From assembly GCA_963920575.1 (NCBI GenBank), contig OY986964.1, positions 36,880,527 through 36,944,526 of the forward strand: a stretch of DNA of 64,000 nt, read 5' to 3'. The notes beneath the pieces are model-generated. The model was not told the DNA's origin and made no database searches. It saw only the letters and a list, made by a program, of their open reading frames with translations. Of this stretch, positions 36,596 through 49,305 are shown one piece after another; position 1 is the first letter of the stretch, and each line of letters starts with the position of its first letter. Position numbers and translations under genes: made by a program. The DNA comes from Narthecium ossifragum (lineage: Eukaryota > Streptophyta > Magnoliopsida > Dioscoreales > Nartheciaceae).

Positions 36596-39500
36596 TCATT
36601 TTACTTCATTTGGAATTCCTTGACTGTAGAGAGGGAACTCAAAAAGGAAAGCCACCTTGAACCACGCAGGCAAATTCCCATAAACAGCAGGCGGCAATGG
36701 AATAAGAGGGCTGGTGGAAAAAAAAACAGAAGAAAAAATATAGCATGTTAAATACTTTTCTTCTTGATTTTTAATTGGTTCAAACTTGACAGTGAGACAA
36801 TAAGGAAGGAATTTGAGCATTGAAATTGACCTTGTTGTGGCTTTGTACTTCCGATACTCCTCTAAACTGCTGTAACGCCTATCAGCTGACTTCTGATTCC
36901 AAAATAAATGGCATAGAATAGTATCAGCTGCATTATTTCTTGATATTCTGGGGAGATGGAAGCATTAGTGAATTCAACTATATTGGACTAGATAGATTGA
37001 ACGAACCTCAAGAAGGGGGATTCCGCTTACGAAAAGGAGCAATAAAGTTAGAAATATAGGCCCCAAAACTACAAGCCATTCAGCACCGTTGAGAACAGGA
37101 GTAGAGGCCACAAATATTCCCCACCAAAGGAGAATCTGTATTGCATTATGAATGAAATGCACCAAAATCAACTTCTAATGAAAAACGAAGAACTAATCAT
37201 CATAAATTCAAACTACTGCAAGATGCAACATAGTAATAGGCATAAGCATGCAAGACGTGAGTGTTTCCTTCATATGAGTACTTACTGACTTGCTGGTCTT
37301 CAAAAACAGGACAAGCAGCAAATTTGAAGACTACATAGAAATGTGTATAAAAGGAGTATATCCTACAGCGTTTAAAAGCGGCAGCAGCCAACATCTCCAT
37401 CGGAAAAACCCAAGAACTTGGCATCAATCATCCATTCATCTAAGAATAGTAGCAAGGAAACAACATCCGATAGAGAGAAGCGTCAAGCACCTTTCTTGAG
37501 GGAAGATTGAATAACCGAAAAAAGTGTGCAAATAGACAATACGAGAAGACGGTTTAACATGAAGGATGCTATGTACTTCTGTGAACTGATGCATCAACTT
37601 TATTCGAGGAAACGACACCATTTTGAGAAAAAGATAAAGAGAAGAAAGTTGAGGAGGAAATGGTGCTAGTGACTAAGAGAAAACACCAAGCTACATAAAG
37701 CAAGAAGCAAGAATAAATGAAACATTTGCTTATATCTGGATAAAAATACAAGAAGACTTGAGTGATAAGCAAGAGAAACTGACCTCACCAAAGTAATTTG
37801 GATGCCGGGTATATTTCCAAACTCCTGCGTTGCACCACTTACCCCTGTTGGCTGGAGAGTTTTTGAACGTTAGTTTTTGCTGATCGGCCATTGCTTCAAT
37901 GGTTATGCCAATGGACCACATCACCCAACCAATGATATCTCGAGCTTCAACAGAGGGATTTCTATCACCAGCATTAACAATCGTGAGAGGCAAGCTTACA
38001 GCCCAGACCCACACAGCCTGTTACAATGTGGATAATAAGACAACTTTCCATCGACATCCATTTAGTGTAAGAGTTGATAAAATTCATAGACGAAGTTAAG
38101 AACCTGGAATGTCCAGAAAAAAACCAAGCTCCCGAAATTGCTGCGCATGTTATCTAACCGGCGGTCCTCTCCCCATTGCAGAATCCTGTTCGAGATGGTA
38201 AGATTTGAAATATGGAAATGCTATTTGATTATGGGTAAAAATCATTTCACCGCTCTGATGGCCATAGTAAGAAAGACGCTGCTAGTTTCATATGAGAGAG
38301 AAGTTGATTTGAAAAGCTGATAAATCATACAAGAATCAATGAAAACAACCAAACTGTGTGAAGTAATCAATCTTGATGTTTCACAAACATACCTCATCAA
38401 CAAAAACAGTCCCAAACGAAGACCCCAAATTGCTACAAGTAATGTCAAGACTATCTGGGCAAAAAAATATGTTTGTTCAATATATATCAAACAAGCCTTC
38501 ATCATGTAATTAGGAATAAGTAACGGATAGGAAAATGACATAGTCATATATGATCATAAAAAGCTGCGAATGCACTCAGTTGCCTGCAATAGCCTAAAAG
38601 ATGAAAGGTTAAAACTGCTAGCTTCTAACCAACACAATTTTTAACAACTCAATAGGCAATAAAATCCGACTTTGACTAACAATCATGATGAAGATGCAGT
38701 TAAATAAGATGAAAAAGAAGTGTCATGCCTTGAATGACAAACAAACTACACGAACTAAAAAGTACTGCAGTGGAAGGCTGTTAACTACATAGTTCCTACT
38801 CATTGTGCTTCTATCTATTTGTTTGAGGAAATTTTCTGGACAACCCCAATGCTCCCATCAAGGCTAGATTACCGGATCATCTATTGGTGAATCAAATTTT
38901 GAGAGACTCAGGACTTACTTGTCTGAAATGCCATGTTCCTTTCAAAGCAAGAGTTAATATGCCAAGAATGATGAAATTTGTGGTACCTGCAGATACAGAC
39001 ATAAAAGAATGAAAATAAGCAACAAAACTGTAAGCCCAAATCCTCAATTACTTCCTTAGTTAACAAAAATCGAAGGGGCCAAACATTAATGGATGAGCAT
39101 CTTTGAAGACCTCTTTCTCCACTCTCCATTTTTAGAGACAAGAATAAGATTTCGTATCAGAGTATTACCATTTAAGTCACAGAATGTCAAACAACTAACG
39201 GCTAAAGAAACAAGACAAAAAGAGAGCCGTAATTACCAGCGAAATCCGTGACCTTGTCGAACTTAAGAAGCGCAGTGATGATAAAGAATACAAGCTGATA
39301 CCCGACCTAAGAAGAATAACAAATATGAGAAAATTTTCAAAAACCTGGCTCTGAAACCATGACAGACTATGAATAAGAAGATGGTCTAGCAACTTACCAC
39401 ACCCCTGTTCTACGTTTCTTTATATAGAATTATAGATAGAATTGGTACAAGTTTAAATTACAAAATATCATATCCACAAATTGCATATGAGTGGATACTA

Positions 39501-39720
39501 TAGATGCTAACTCTTAACAACAATGTTAATATGCAACACAAAGCTGCTCATGGTGATATCTATATATGTAGATAGATCTGATCACGTAACAGCAGTTTGA
39601 TCTGCAGCAACCACATAGATGTTGGGTTTAGCTTAACAAGCAGAACAAGAAGAAGGAGAAGGAGAATACCGTGACGATTGCGGTGAGAGCGAGGAAGTGG
39701 GAATCGAGAACCGTCCCCAT
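36596..39720 (-). CDS. DUF1295 / steroid 5-alpha-reductase-like membrane protein
   Basis: Nine exons: 39720-39670, 39306-39237, 38986-38919, 38454-38393, 38185-38104, 38017-37784, 37135-37007, 36892-36831 and 36710-36596. They total 873 bp, 290 residues, starting MGTVLDSHF. The protein is mostly hydrophobic, with spans such as LVFFIITALL, IVLTLLVAIWGLRLGLFLLM, VWVWAVSLPLTIV, LLWWGIFVAS and LVVLGPIFLTLLLLFVSG. The conserved cytosolic motif KYTRHPNYFGE (the RHPNYxGE signature of NADPH-binding sterol/steroid reductase-fold proteins) lies at about residues 190-200. Family members are uncharacterised in plants, and a reductase or methyltransferase-like role in lipid metabolism is only inferred. 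All frames are intact. Confidence 0.88.
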
Positions 39721-40008
39721 CCTTGTAGTAATGATCTCTTCACTGGTTCTCATAAGAATTGCTCCCGAAATAGCTTCATCCATGGTTGAATGCTTTGTGT
39801 GGTGGGAGCAGCGACACCAGTGCTCAAGGACTTTGATCCACGAGGAAGGTATCCATGGAACCTCCCCTCCCCCTTTTTTCTTCTTTTTCTATTGGTGGCG
39901 ACAGGCTGCGAATAAAGAACAAAGATTTTGGGCCCCGCTTCACTTCATTAATTTATTTAAGCTGATAGTTTTCTATTGTTGTTTTTGCTCATGCGCTCGA
40001 ATCGGTAG
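39721..40008. promoter_or_regulatory. upstream region of the DUF1295 gene
   Basis: About 290 bp upstream of the minus-strand ATG. No TATA box is obvious; a CT-rich patch (TCCCCTCCCCCTTTTTTCTTC) lies at about 39867, 150 bp from the start. Confidence 0.25.
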
Positions 40009-40220
40009 CGAGATATTCAATGGACTAAATCAATCAATCGGTATCTTACTATCGATTGAATGTACCAATGATCGGATATGTAATGAGATACCGATTGATT
40101 GATCTACTCCATCGGTATCTCACCACCTACGAAATAGATCAATCAATTGGTACCTCATTGTCAATTAGAGGACATGTGCAATGCTATGTGGCCATATACA
40201 CAAATCTTTATTCATGAGAT
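40009..40220. repeat. TACCGAT-type hairpin repeat, locus 1
   Basis: Perfect 18-base arms ATCAATCAATCGGTATCT (40029-40046) and AGATACCGATTGATTGAT (40086-40103) flank a 39-base loop. A third, diverged arm, ATCAATCAATTGGTACC, follows at about 40137. The tail GTGGCCATATACACAAATCT ends the unit. The same motif words and tail recur at 49.1 kb, and more loosely at 53.2 kb. Confidence 0.7.
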
Positions 40221-40792
40221 AAATAATCACAATATGACTCCATATCTCATATACATAGGATAAGATAATCCAAGGGAAAGGTGGGATATGTAATCTCATA
40301 ACACAAGATCCATTGAATTAAACCCTATATTCACTCATATCCCGTGCCGTCAAACAAACGTGGCCTATTTAATCTGCGTTTACTGCCGAGTCTCCTACCC
40401 CTCCTCTTGTTAAGATAATTATTTATTTCAATTTTTGGAACTAAATTATGATATTTGGCCTTCAAATGATTTCTTCAAGATTGAACTTGAAAGGTTCAGT
40501 GGCGTTGACTGAGGCTTATGATTACCTTAGGATCGAACGAACGATGGCCTTAAGTACGCATGATGTAATCAAGACGTATCGTTGACCGTAGAACTGTTCG
40601 ACTAATCCAAATGAGGGGTCAAATGATTTAACCAATCATCCCAGGTACAGCAATCAGGGAAAAAACAGAGAACACAGCTTGTTCTAAATTAACGTGGCCC
40701 TTCTATTATGGATCTTTATATCCCCCCCATTAATGGTGAGTTAGTTACATACATTACTGTACAAATCTGAAAGAATTGTACAAGTTACAAGG
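40221..40792. other. intergenic, no gene seen
   Basis: AT-rich; should include the 3' UTR of the metallophosphoesterase gene. Confidence 0.5.
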
Positions 40793-43700
40793 TCAACTGC
40801 TGGATTTAGGAGGGGTTAGATTTGGAGGAGTTCGTTGGATGATGAAATGATCGACAATTCGCACAGTTTTCACAGGGTCTTGAGAAGAAGCTGCTTTCCA
40901 CTTGCTAGGGAATGTCCTGAGGTGGTTCGGCTGCAGTGGCTGCCTTGGCTCCGTCTCCCATTGGGGATCCAATTTCCATTCCTTTGGTACCTGGTCAGTG
41001 CACAAAATGTCATTGGCAATCAGTAGTTATGGGTAAAATTGGATAACTCATTTCGTAGAGTGATCACGTTAATAGACAGTGCAGAAAATAAACTTCAAAA
41101 TGCTGTCGGTCAGCTCTATATTACAAAGTCCATTCTGTTATAGTTACCTTATCAACTGCAAGGGTGAAGACCTCCATGTCGCCATTCTTAGTGATGTGAA
41201 ATCGGGTGAATGACTTCCAATTTGCTATACGAAGAGACGAGAAAGCTTCATCGAAATGAATGTGGAACCAGTTGATGCAGATGTAAAGATAGCTGCCGAA
41301 TATCAAAGATACGACAGGAGTAGAGAGGACCCAGAAGTATAGGAAGACAGAAGCATAGTAGATGATGGCAGCACCACGGGAAATGGACTCCAGACCATTC
41401 TTGCAGATTCTACTTCTAGTGACAGCCATAACCTGCAAAAGAAATCTTGTTAGGAATAGCTCTTTCAAAGCATCAAGAGACTATTACTGAACTAGCAATT
41501 AGTTATTACCTCAGGGACATCAAAAGCGGACATTAGGTACTTTATACAAGCAGGGTAGAATCCAAATGTCCATTGTTCCATGCGAGCTCGAAGTCCCGAT
41601 GGATCAGGAAAGTGCTCGTTCTCCATAGATCGGTACCATTGATATAGCGTGTGATACCCTGGTAGAGATGTCCATTCCAGTACAAACATCATAAGGCAAG
41701 TCAACATCAGCAAGAAAACTAAGCTTCTGACAGCATTTTATAGTTCAAAACAACATATCAGAACAGAAGAGAACCACTGTAGCACATGTATTACCGAGGG
41801 CAAGAAAAAGCTCATGGCATAAAAAAAGAGAAATGTCATTCTTTATCATTTCACCGTCTCAGCTTTGGGGAATCTGACGAGGCAGAAGCAATGTGATGGC
41901 TGTCTGTGTATCATGTTGGGATGGTTTTTGTAGATAACATCACTATAAAAGCCTCACCTCGAGATTATTGAAATTGCACTAACATCAGCCATCATCTACA
42001 GCCACTCTTGACTAAAGCAGTGTCGACTTCATTGCAAATTGAAACATCATTTCAATGGGATAGAAATATTGATGTCCAACATAACCTCCAAAATGCCACA
42101 GGTTGGAAGCATATAACAAGAGTAATGCTGAATTTTCCTAAACCAAATTACATGACCAGAAAGGCTGTAAGGCAAAACTAAGAGGTTCAAAAGAGTCAAG
42201 TAGCTCTTGAATGTTTAAAGAATGAATAATAGATTGGAGGAATCAACACTCAATACAGGTATTTAGACATGTGGTCTTCAAACCCTGTCGCCAAGGTTGC
42301 TGTATTGTTCAGGAATCAAGGGGGCTATCAAGGGAGGGTGCAGACAATTCATTCGCATTCTGAGAGAAATGACTCCAGTAAAATGACATCTATCTCTAAC
42401 TATTAGATTGAGAAAGGAAAAGTACTCATGTTCTGTCTTAAACTTCTAATCGTTGATGCTTAGACTATCTTGCAGAAAAGGACAAGAGTCATAGTGCCTT
42501 GAGCAAACAGAAACAAGGACCCCCTCCAACATACTCCTTATGCTACTATGAAGGATAGAGCAAGTCCTCATTACATGGCACATGGTGCATATGTAAGATT
42601 GCTTACCACCAACTTTGTTAGGAGCCTCTTGCATGAGGTCTTGGTCTTGGGTTCAAATACCCTTGAGGGGAATTTATGGGGAGTAAGGCATTTGCCCAAC
42701 CTAAGCCAGTGATAAAGGCTCGATTTTGTTTCCCCAAAAAATCCATGCTTCATTTATGAAGATTAAACATTATTTCATGATTTTCATCAGAGATGATTAT
42801 TTCATGATTTTCATCAGAGATGATTATTTCATGATTTTCATCAGAGATGATGCATCATTACACTTTCTCCACTATTGCACATTTAGAAATAAGTGCATAC
42901 TCAAGAACAAGTCAAACAGAAAAACAAGGAGAAAAAAGGATGAGTAAGAAGAAGGCATACCTGAAGTTGCTAATAGACGATTGCGGATACACATCTCAAT
43001 TCCCAACTCCAACAGCAACATTAAAGTCAATGCCGCAGTAAGATGCGAAAAAACATGAAGAAAGCCAATTATAGCCCGCCTCTTCCGTGACAACTTTGAT
43101 GGGACAAAAGAAAATGACGCCAACATCAAAATTAGAGTTCCAGCAGAGGACACATAAGAGCGTTCTATCATGTGCAAAAAAGCAGTGCACATTGTACTGA
43201 AGATGCCTCTCAGCCGTTCAGACCACGAATCTTCATTCAAGATGTGGAAGAGGTTACACTGAGAGCCAACACCAACAAAGTTAGTTTTACATATATTCTT
43301 CCAAAGCTAATCATTAGTTCATAAGCAATGTTCAGCATAAGTTTCTAAGTGCACTAAAATTCATTTTCCCTTATTCAGAACACACTAAAAGGAAAAAAAA
43401 AAGCCATTCAACCAGTTCTGTCAAAAGAAAAAGTGTATCGGATCTTAGTTGAATAGGATCTTAGCTGGAAAAAAACAGGTAAACCATGATTAGAAGTGCT
43501 TAATGGGTGTCAAGCAAGACCCATGAAACCCCTAACGCGTGCCCCAATACTTAGAAAGTATTGTGCTGGCAAATTATTGGCATGATATATGTTGGGCGGC
43601 ACATTCAGCGCTCGTCGGTGCGAAAACCCATAGTACCTACCAACACATCGAGTGGAGGCCTGCCAGCCACTACCAGTGACAAGCAGGCAAATCTTTCTCC

Positions 43701-46700
43701 ATTTTAAACTCATTAGCTCCTCTCTCTTCTTTTTTGTTACTCCACTCAAAGTAGGGGCTATTAGAGAAGAAAGATTGCCAGAACCCTTTCAGAACCATCT
43801 GAAATCCCTGCGATCAGAATCAAAACTCTTTGAAATCCATCCAAACCGATTCACAAACCTCCGAACACCACTCAAACCTTTTGAACCCACCCGAAACCCT
43901 AAACCCTCTGCTATCCCTCCTACTTGTTGTTGGCACCACCAGGTTTGCCAATACTAAGCACCCCTATGCCACAGTTTGAATTTCAGCACTAAAATCCTTG
44001 GTTTTAAACAAGGTGCATAAATAAGGAAAGGGCAAAGAACATGTTTTCCTCTTGAGAAGAATGTTCAATGGAACGAGACAGAATTCAGATATCTTACTAG
44101 GTCATGTCACTAAATTCTTCGTATATCATAACAAGCTATATGCATATCATAACCACAAGGGAAGAAAAGATAGAAACAGAAGTTCCTAGTAAATAAAGAA
44201 CATAATCACCTGAGGCAACATAGAAAATATCAGTATGAAGTATATGAAACCACCAATAATGTCAAATTGCCAATTCTTCTTTCGGAACTTCAAAATGTTA
44301 CCCAATGCAATCTGCAACCAAGACAAATAGTATTACAGGATTAACATACTGTATTGGAGATACAAAAAAAGAAGTTTACAAACATAAGGAAGGACAATTA
44401 CATACTGGAGAAACAAAAGACAGAAGTCTTGAGTATGAAAATGAGGATTATTATAACAAACAGCCACATTCAAGATCAATGTTCTTAGGTTAAACAGAAA
44501 AGAAGAAATGTTTGATTTACCCTGCTAGAGTCATCGTAAGAAGGATAAGCAGCCCGACAATCATAGGTAGTTCCATAGAACTTCTTAAAGTTTCTGAAAA
44601 CATGTGTAGGATGCAAAAAGGCACCACCACAGCCATTGACGAGTAAATGTTGTACATGGACAGGATTAGGAGATGGAACAAAAGAATGCCGCATGTAATG
44701 GTGCAAATCCCCAGCAAGACGCAATTTGCATCTTCCCTTCAAGTAGTCATGGATCAAATGAGAGACATTCTTCCCACTAACGTCATTCCAATACCAATCA
44801 AGAAGCCAATTTGGTTCATGTGTCATGATAATGACAGAATCATTTTCACCAACCTGAAAAGATTTTGATACTCCATTAGGATCTGCATAATAACTGCTCT
44901 TCATGCCATTCTACAGCCTATCAGGAAAAAATGAACAAAAGGAAAAGTTGCATATATACAAATAATAAGTTATCAGGCCATTCATCAAGACATGACATCG
45001 TGCAGACAAAAAATGATCTTGAAGCAAACGGTCATGAAAAAAACACACATCAATTAGATGGAATTCAGAGCTAAGACAGCAACTTTGATAAAAAAACATA
45101 TTTTTGAGAGGATAGACAGCCTTCCCAGCAAACAAAATCTCTCATTTATTTCATGGTGGATTTATTTCGATAGGCATACATATCTGGCTCATTAACTATA
45201 GCCATGGCATGGAAGATAGATCAACAACACAGCAGTTCTTCCAAACAGAATATAAGTGATCAGATATAAAAAGAATATTACCTTTTGTTGACATAACTCT
45301 GCAAAAAATTTGAACTGGTACACATCAATGTCGCCATGGAGGGCCTGATCAAGACCGAATATCCACCATCCCTTTGGGAGCTGCAATGCAAAATAACTTT
45401 TCTTCTGAGGTAAAAACCACCCACCCAACCAGCTCTTATGGCATATATATCTCATAAAAGTGTGGAGTCCATCAAACCAGTCTGCAAAATGAAACATGAG
45501 CCTCGAGTAACAGCTTTGACAACATTCTCCAATAAAAAGAAAAAAACAAGCAGCTCACTTTAGAGATTCATGATGAAACTTCAAAAGTCAAAATAAAGAC
45601 CCACCGAGGTGGGAAGGAACTATATTAGCATGGACTATCTAACAAGATTCTATATATTTTGAACAAAACTAATGTATGCAAATAAAATACCAACCATGAT
45701 TTCCAGGAATGATAAAGCACTGAGGCCCGTCATATTCCTTCAGCTCTAATATCCCGTCAGGAAGCTCGGGTTTGTTTACAGCTATCTGTTCAGCCTTATA
45801 CCAGGATGGAGGCTGGAGAGCATCCTCAAAAGGACGGAACAGGCGCCTCTCATACGTGAATGCAGAAGGATTAGGATACCTGTAAGGATCCAAAACTTTT
45901 TAGCGGTCGAATCGTTAACCGTACTTGTTGCATGGTTTCAAATGGATAAACGACAATAAAATTATCTTGCATAAGAACATAATGCACCAGATGGTAATCA
46001 GAGACATCCAAACTGCACACTGAAAACAAATAAAGATATCCAGAGATTCTGGACATATCACAGTAAAATGCTGATGCATTTTGTTATCATTTGTAACATC
46101 CCAACCAAAATGCACCATAATGTATCTAGCTTTAATGAGACCGTCTAAATAGAAAAGGCAGTCCCTAAAAGCGGAAGCGTTTTCGAACCTACTAGTATAT
46201 TAAATAGAGCTAGTAGGCCTGCAGGCAAAACCAGGATAGTAAACAAAGGCAACTACAAAAAAAAATGAAATAAGTTCATGGCTTACGCAAGATCCCCTCC
46301 AATAAGAAGAAAGTCTCCACGTGGAAGCATACGAACAGAGCCGTCCGACTTAACTTTAAGTGAAGGCTGGGCCAGAAGTCGAGCCACGGCATATGATGGG
46401 TTTCCACCATCACCTGTGTCTGCCATGAAATCAAACCACAAACCGTCTCTTTCGCTGAAATGATCATACAAAAGATCACTATTTTCAGATTTATCTGGAA
46501 CCTTGTTCATTGCAGCCTGCTTAAACAAATGAATGCATTAAAAGCATTGCAAATCCACACAACAAACACTATTGGACAAATGAAATCCTAATCAACAGAA
46601 TTGAAGAATGCAAAAAACCAGAAGCAAACATAAAAGGAAGGGTGAGGCTGAATATAGCTTGACTATGTGCCAACACAAGAAGTCTAAAAGTGGAAAGGTT

Positions 46701-48619
46701 CAGGATCTAAAAGCCTGTTGCAACATTATTTTGGCAGCTGCCGTTGATAGTTGGATAGGTTAGGTATACAACTGATCCCCGTATCGTAACAAACTTGGTA
46801 AAAAATGAATATGCACTACAAATTTCAAGTGGAAGAAGACATACCTGCATCATGCGCATATCAAATCGACCAACAAATAAAGTTACAGAAACCAAAAGAT
46901 CAAACACAGTCTTAAATAAATCGGCTGATGTCCTGTATAATTCAAAAGCCCAAATGTGAGGAGGATCATCATCATCATTATGAACTTCCACTCTCAAACT
47001 AGAAATGACAGTACTACTAATGAGAACCTACCCTGAGTACCATGGAACCATATCCAAGAAATCAGGTTTCGTTTGTTTCTTCAACTTTTCATATTCTGGT
47101 ACTGACAGCGGGTGGGTGAGAGCCCATCTGTCAAATAAACGTCATCAACAATTAAAAAATTAATAGAAAATTATATATGGAAATAAGTTAATTCGATGTC
47201 TCGCAGATTTTTAAAAAAGCATCAAACTTTAAAAGATGCCAGTAAAAAGGATTCTTGAAATATAGATTCATATGTCGTTTCATATGAATCTATTATCCAG
47301 TAGTTTCATGTAACCAAAGAGTTAGGGAGCATCTGATACTGGCTGTCGAATCCTTAATGCAAAAAGAAGTTGCAGTTATCATACTTCTATATTGAACTAA
47401 AGCTAATACATACCCACTTGACCGTTCCACAACATAATTTGCCATGTAAAGACCAATAAATGTAGCCCACAGTGAATAGATTGGGGAAATTTCGTCTGAG
47501 GGCCCAGCGCATGATCCGCTACACACTAACTGGAAAAGATGAATATTTAGAACACCAATTTTTATTAAAAGGAAAATAAATTGAAAGGGCACAAAAGTTG
47601 AAAGAAAGATGAACCTGAAAAGAGTACTATCATACCTCCCCATAAATGACCCACTTAGACAAAAGAGGGTAGTCACTGGCAGATCCAACAGGAGCAAACC
47701 AAGATGAACAAATTTGTTCCTTCAGTTCATGCATATGAAGGAATTTTGATATCCAAGTGTTCCTATCTTGTTTCTTCAAAAATGGGAAAGAAAACCAACC
47801 ATAATTTCTCCGGTCAAAAGATTTCTCCCTTAAAATAGCACGATTACCGCAGTGACTGTAGAAAACACAGCATGCTATACTTATGACCTAGAATACAGGC
47901 AATATAAGAAGGAAAAGAAGGATTAGAGAAGTAAAATAAGAATGGGTCCGGGCGCTTAATGCATCAGGTTCATCTTAGGTACTTACTGCACAATTTTGGA
48001 TGATGGTCAAGATTGCGGGTCTCTTTCCAGCCACACGGGCAACAAGGCCCATATACCAGAGACCAAGAAATAGTATATGGAAAACAATAAGGAAAATCAC
48101 AGAAGAAACATAAATCGTAAGGAATAGAGAAAGATTCATCCTCATATCTACTCCCATTGAATGAAAACTGGGTAGATGATACAAAGCAGCTAGAAAGATC
48201 CAAGCAATGTACCTGAAATGATTTATGGAGCAATAAGATATTTTTCACAAGAGCTTTAAGAGACGAAGAAAAGAAGTTAGGAGAAGCACTCCAACATAAG
48301 ATTAGAGAGATACATACCAGCGACTAAAGTTTGAATAGTTGGGCTTAATAGTCTTCCCAATAAATGGAGATGAGAAAAAATAGAAGAAGCCAATCAGGAA
48401 CAAATACATGGACCACCATTTCTCATTGTTGCCAAACTTTTGAATAAGTGTATGCATGTTATCAGAAGAGATGAAGAAGAGACATCCGATGATAACCGCA
48501 GTCAGAGCATGTCTCGAATGCTCGTGCGGATAAGGATATGTGTGCATCAAGATTGTCCTAACTCTGTCCATTTTGAGGGTATTAAGTAAAGGACCAATAT
48601 TCTGCTTGTCTGTGCCCAT
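40793..48619 (-). CDS. calcineurin-like metallophosphoesterase, multi-spanning membrane protein
   Basis: Fifteen coding exons: 48619-48318, 48212-47987, 47887-47636, 47529-47414, 47127-47032, 46932-46845, 46516-46287, 45879-45695, 45481-45282, 44853-44521, 44311-44210, 43258-42961, 41658-41510, 41432-41148 and 40990-40793. They sum to 3060 bp, 1019 residues, in one frame. The N-terminal third has several membrane spans. The phosphoesterase core starts near residue 390 with ADTGDGG, then GGDLAYPNP, PGNHDWFDG (split by the 45695/45481 splice), MTHEPNW and AGDLHHYMRH: the metal-ligand motifs I-V in order. Motif I has D-x-G, as in purple acid phosphatases, not D-x-H. More membrane segments follow, then a Pro-rich tail. 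It is probably an endomembrane metal-dependent phosphatase or phosphodiesterase; the substrate is unknown. A non-coding 5' exon ending at a donor near 49977 is likely. Confidence 0.9.
42771..42851. repeat. three tandem 27-bp units
   Basis: The unit TATTTCATGATTTTCATCAG plus AGATGAT occurs three times with no visible change. It lies in an intron of the metallophosphoesterase gene, so the copies are very young. Confidence 0.95.
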
Positions 48620-49044
48620 AAGCGTACCTATTACCAGATCGCAGTGCTACAATACACTTAATGCATTTGAGAAAGAGAACATAAAGATTGAGGAGACTGC
48701 TTCCACCAGAGAGACAAATTGTTGACCCACCTGTGCAATTACGCAGGACAAAAAACTTCATGTTAGCAGTCGCAATATATGCAGGTACAGCAAATTTTGT
48801 TCCATATCATTGTTAATTAGGCTGAAGATATAATTGGATCATGAATAGAAAAATGACAAGGGTAAATGGGATTGCTCAAGATCTCTACCCCAACAAAATC
48901 ATTAGTCTGGTTACGAATTCATTTTTACTACTTATATGCCTCTTTCTTCTTCAAATGAAAAGCAAGCTAGATCACTTTTATAGACGAGCTTTTAAGACAA
49001 TAAAGTCAGAAATGTATTACTTCTATGACTAATATATGTAAGGA
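48620..49044. other. 5' UTR intron or spacer
   Basis: AT-rich; probably the long 5' UTR intron of the metallophosphoesterase gene. No coding is seen. Confidence 0.4.
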
Positions 49045-49305
49045 CCCCGATTGGGGTACACGGCAGGGGGGCATGTACACGGCAGGGGGGCATCTACCGA
49101 TCGCGCCATCTAATCCATCGGTAGAACACTACCGATGGATTAGATCATTTAATCGGTATCATTTAATCGGTAGAGTCTACCGATTAAATGTGTGAATCAT
49201 CTGATCGGTAGATGTATACCGATCTAGTCAACTAATCTGGATCGGTAGACGAGGATGTGCAGCGTACATGACCACGTGGCCATGTACGCAAATCTTTACC
49301 CTTAA
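49045..49305. repeat. TACCGAT-type hairpin repeat, locus 2 (three hairpins)
   Basis: Begins with a direct repeat GTACACGGCAGGGGGGCAT (twice, about 49057 and 49076). Three consecutive perfect hairpins follow. 49110-49145 has 16-base arms TCTAATCCATCGGTAG with a 4-base loop, 49161-49191 has 15-base arms CATTTAATCGGTAGA around one central base, and 49203-49224 has 8-base arms GATCGGTA with a 6-base loop. It ends with CACGTGGCCATGTACGCAAATCT, nearly the tail of locus 1. No TIR/TSD of a known class is clear. Confidence 0.8.

Noticed and set aside
42590..42700. tRNA-derived SINE suggested by GGTTCAAATACC
   Set aside because: Only the B-box word fits; the A-box-like word is in the opposite orientation and no A-tail or target duplication is seen.
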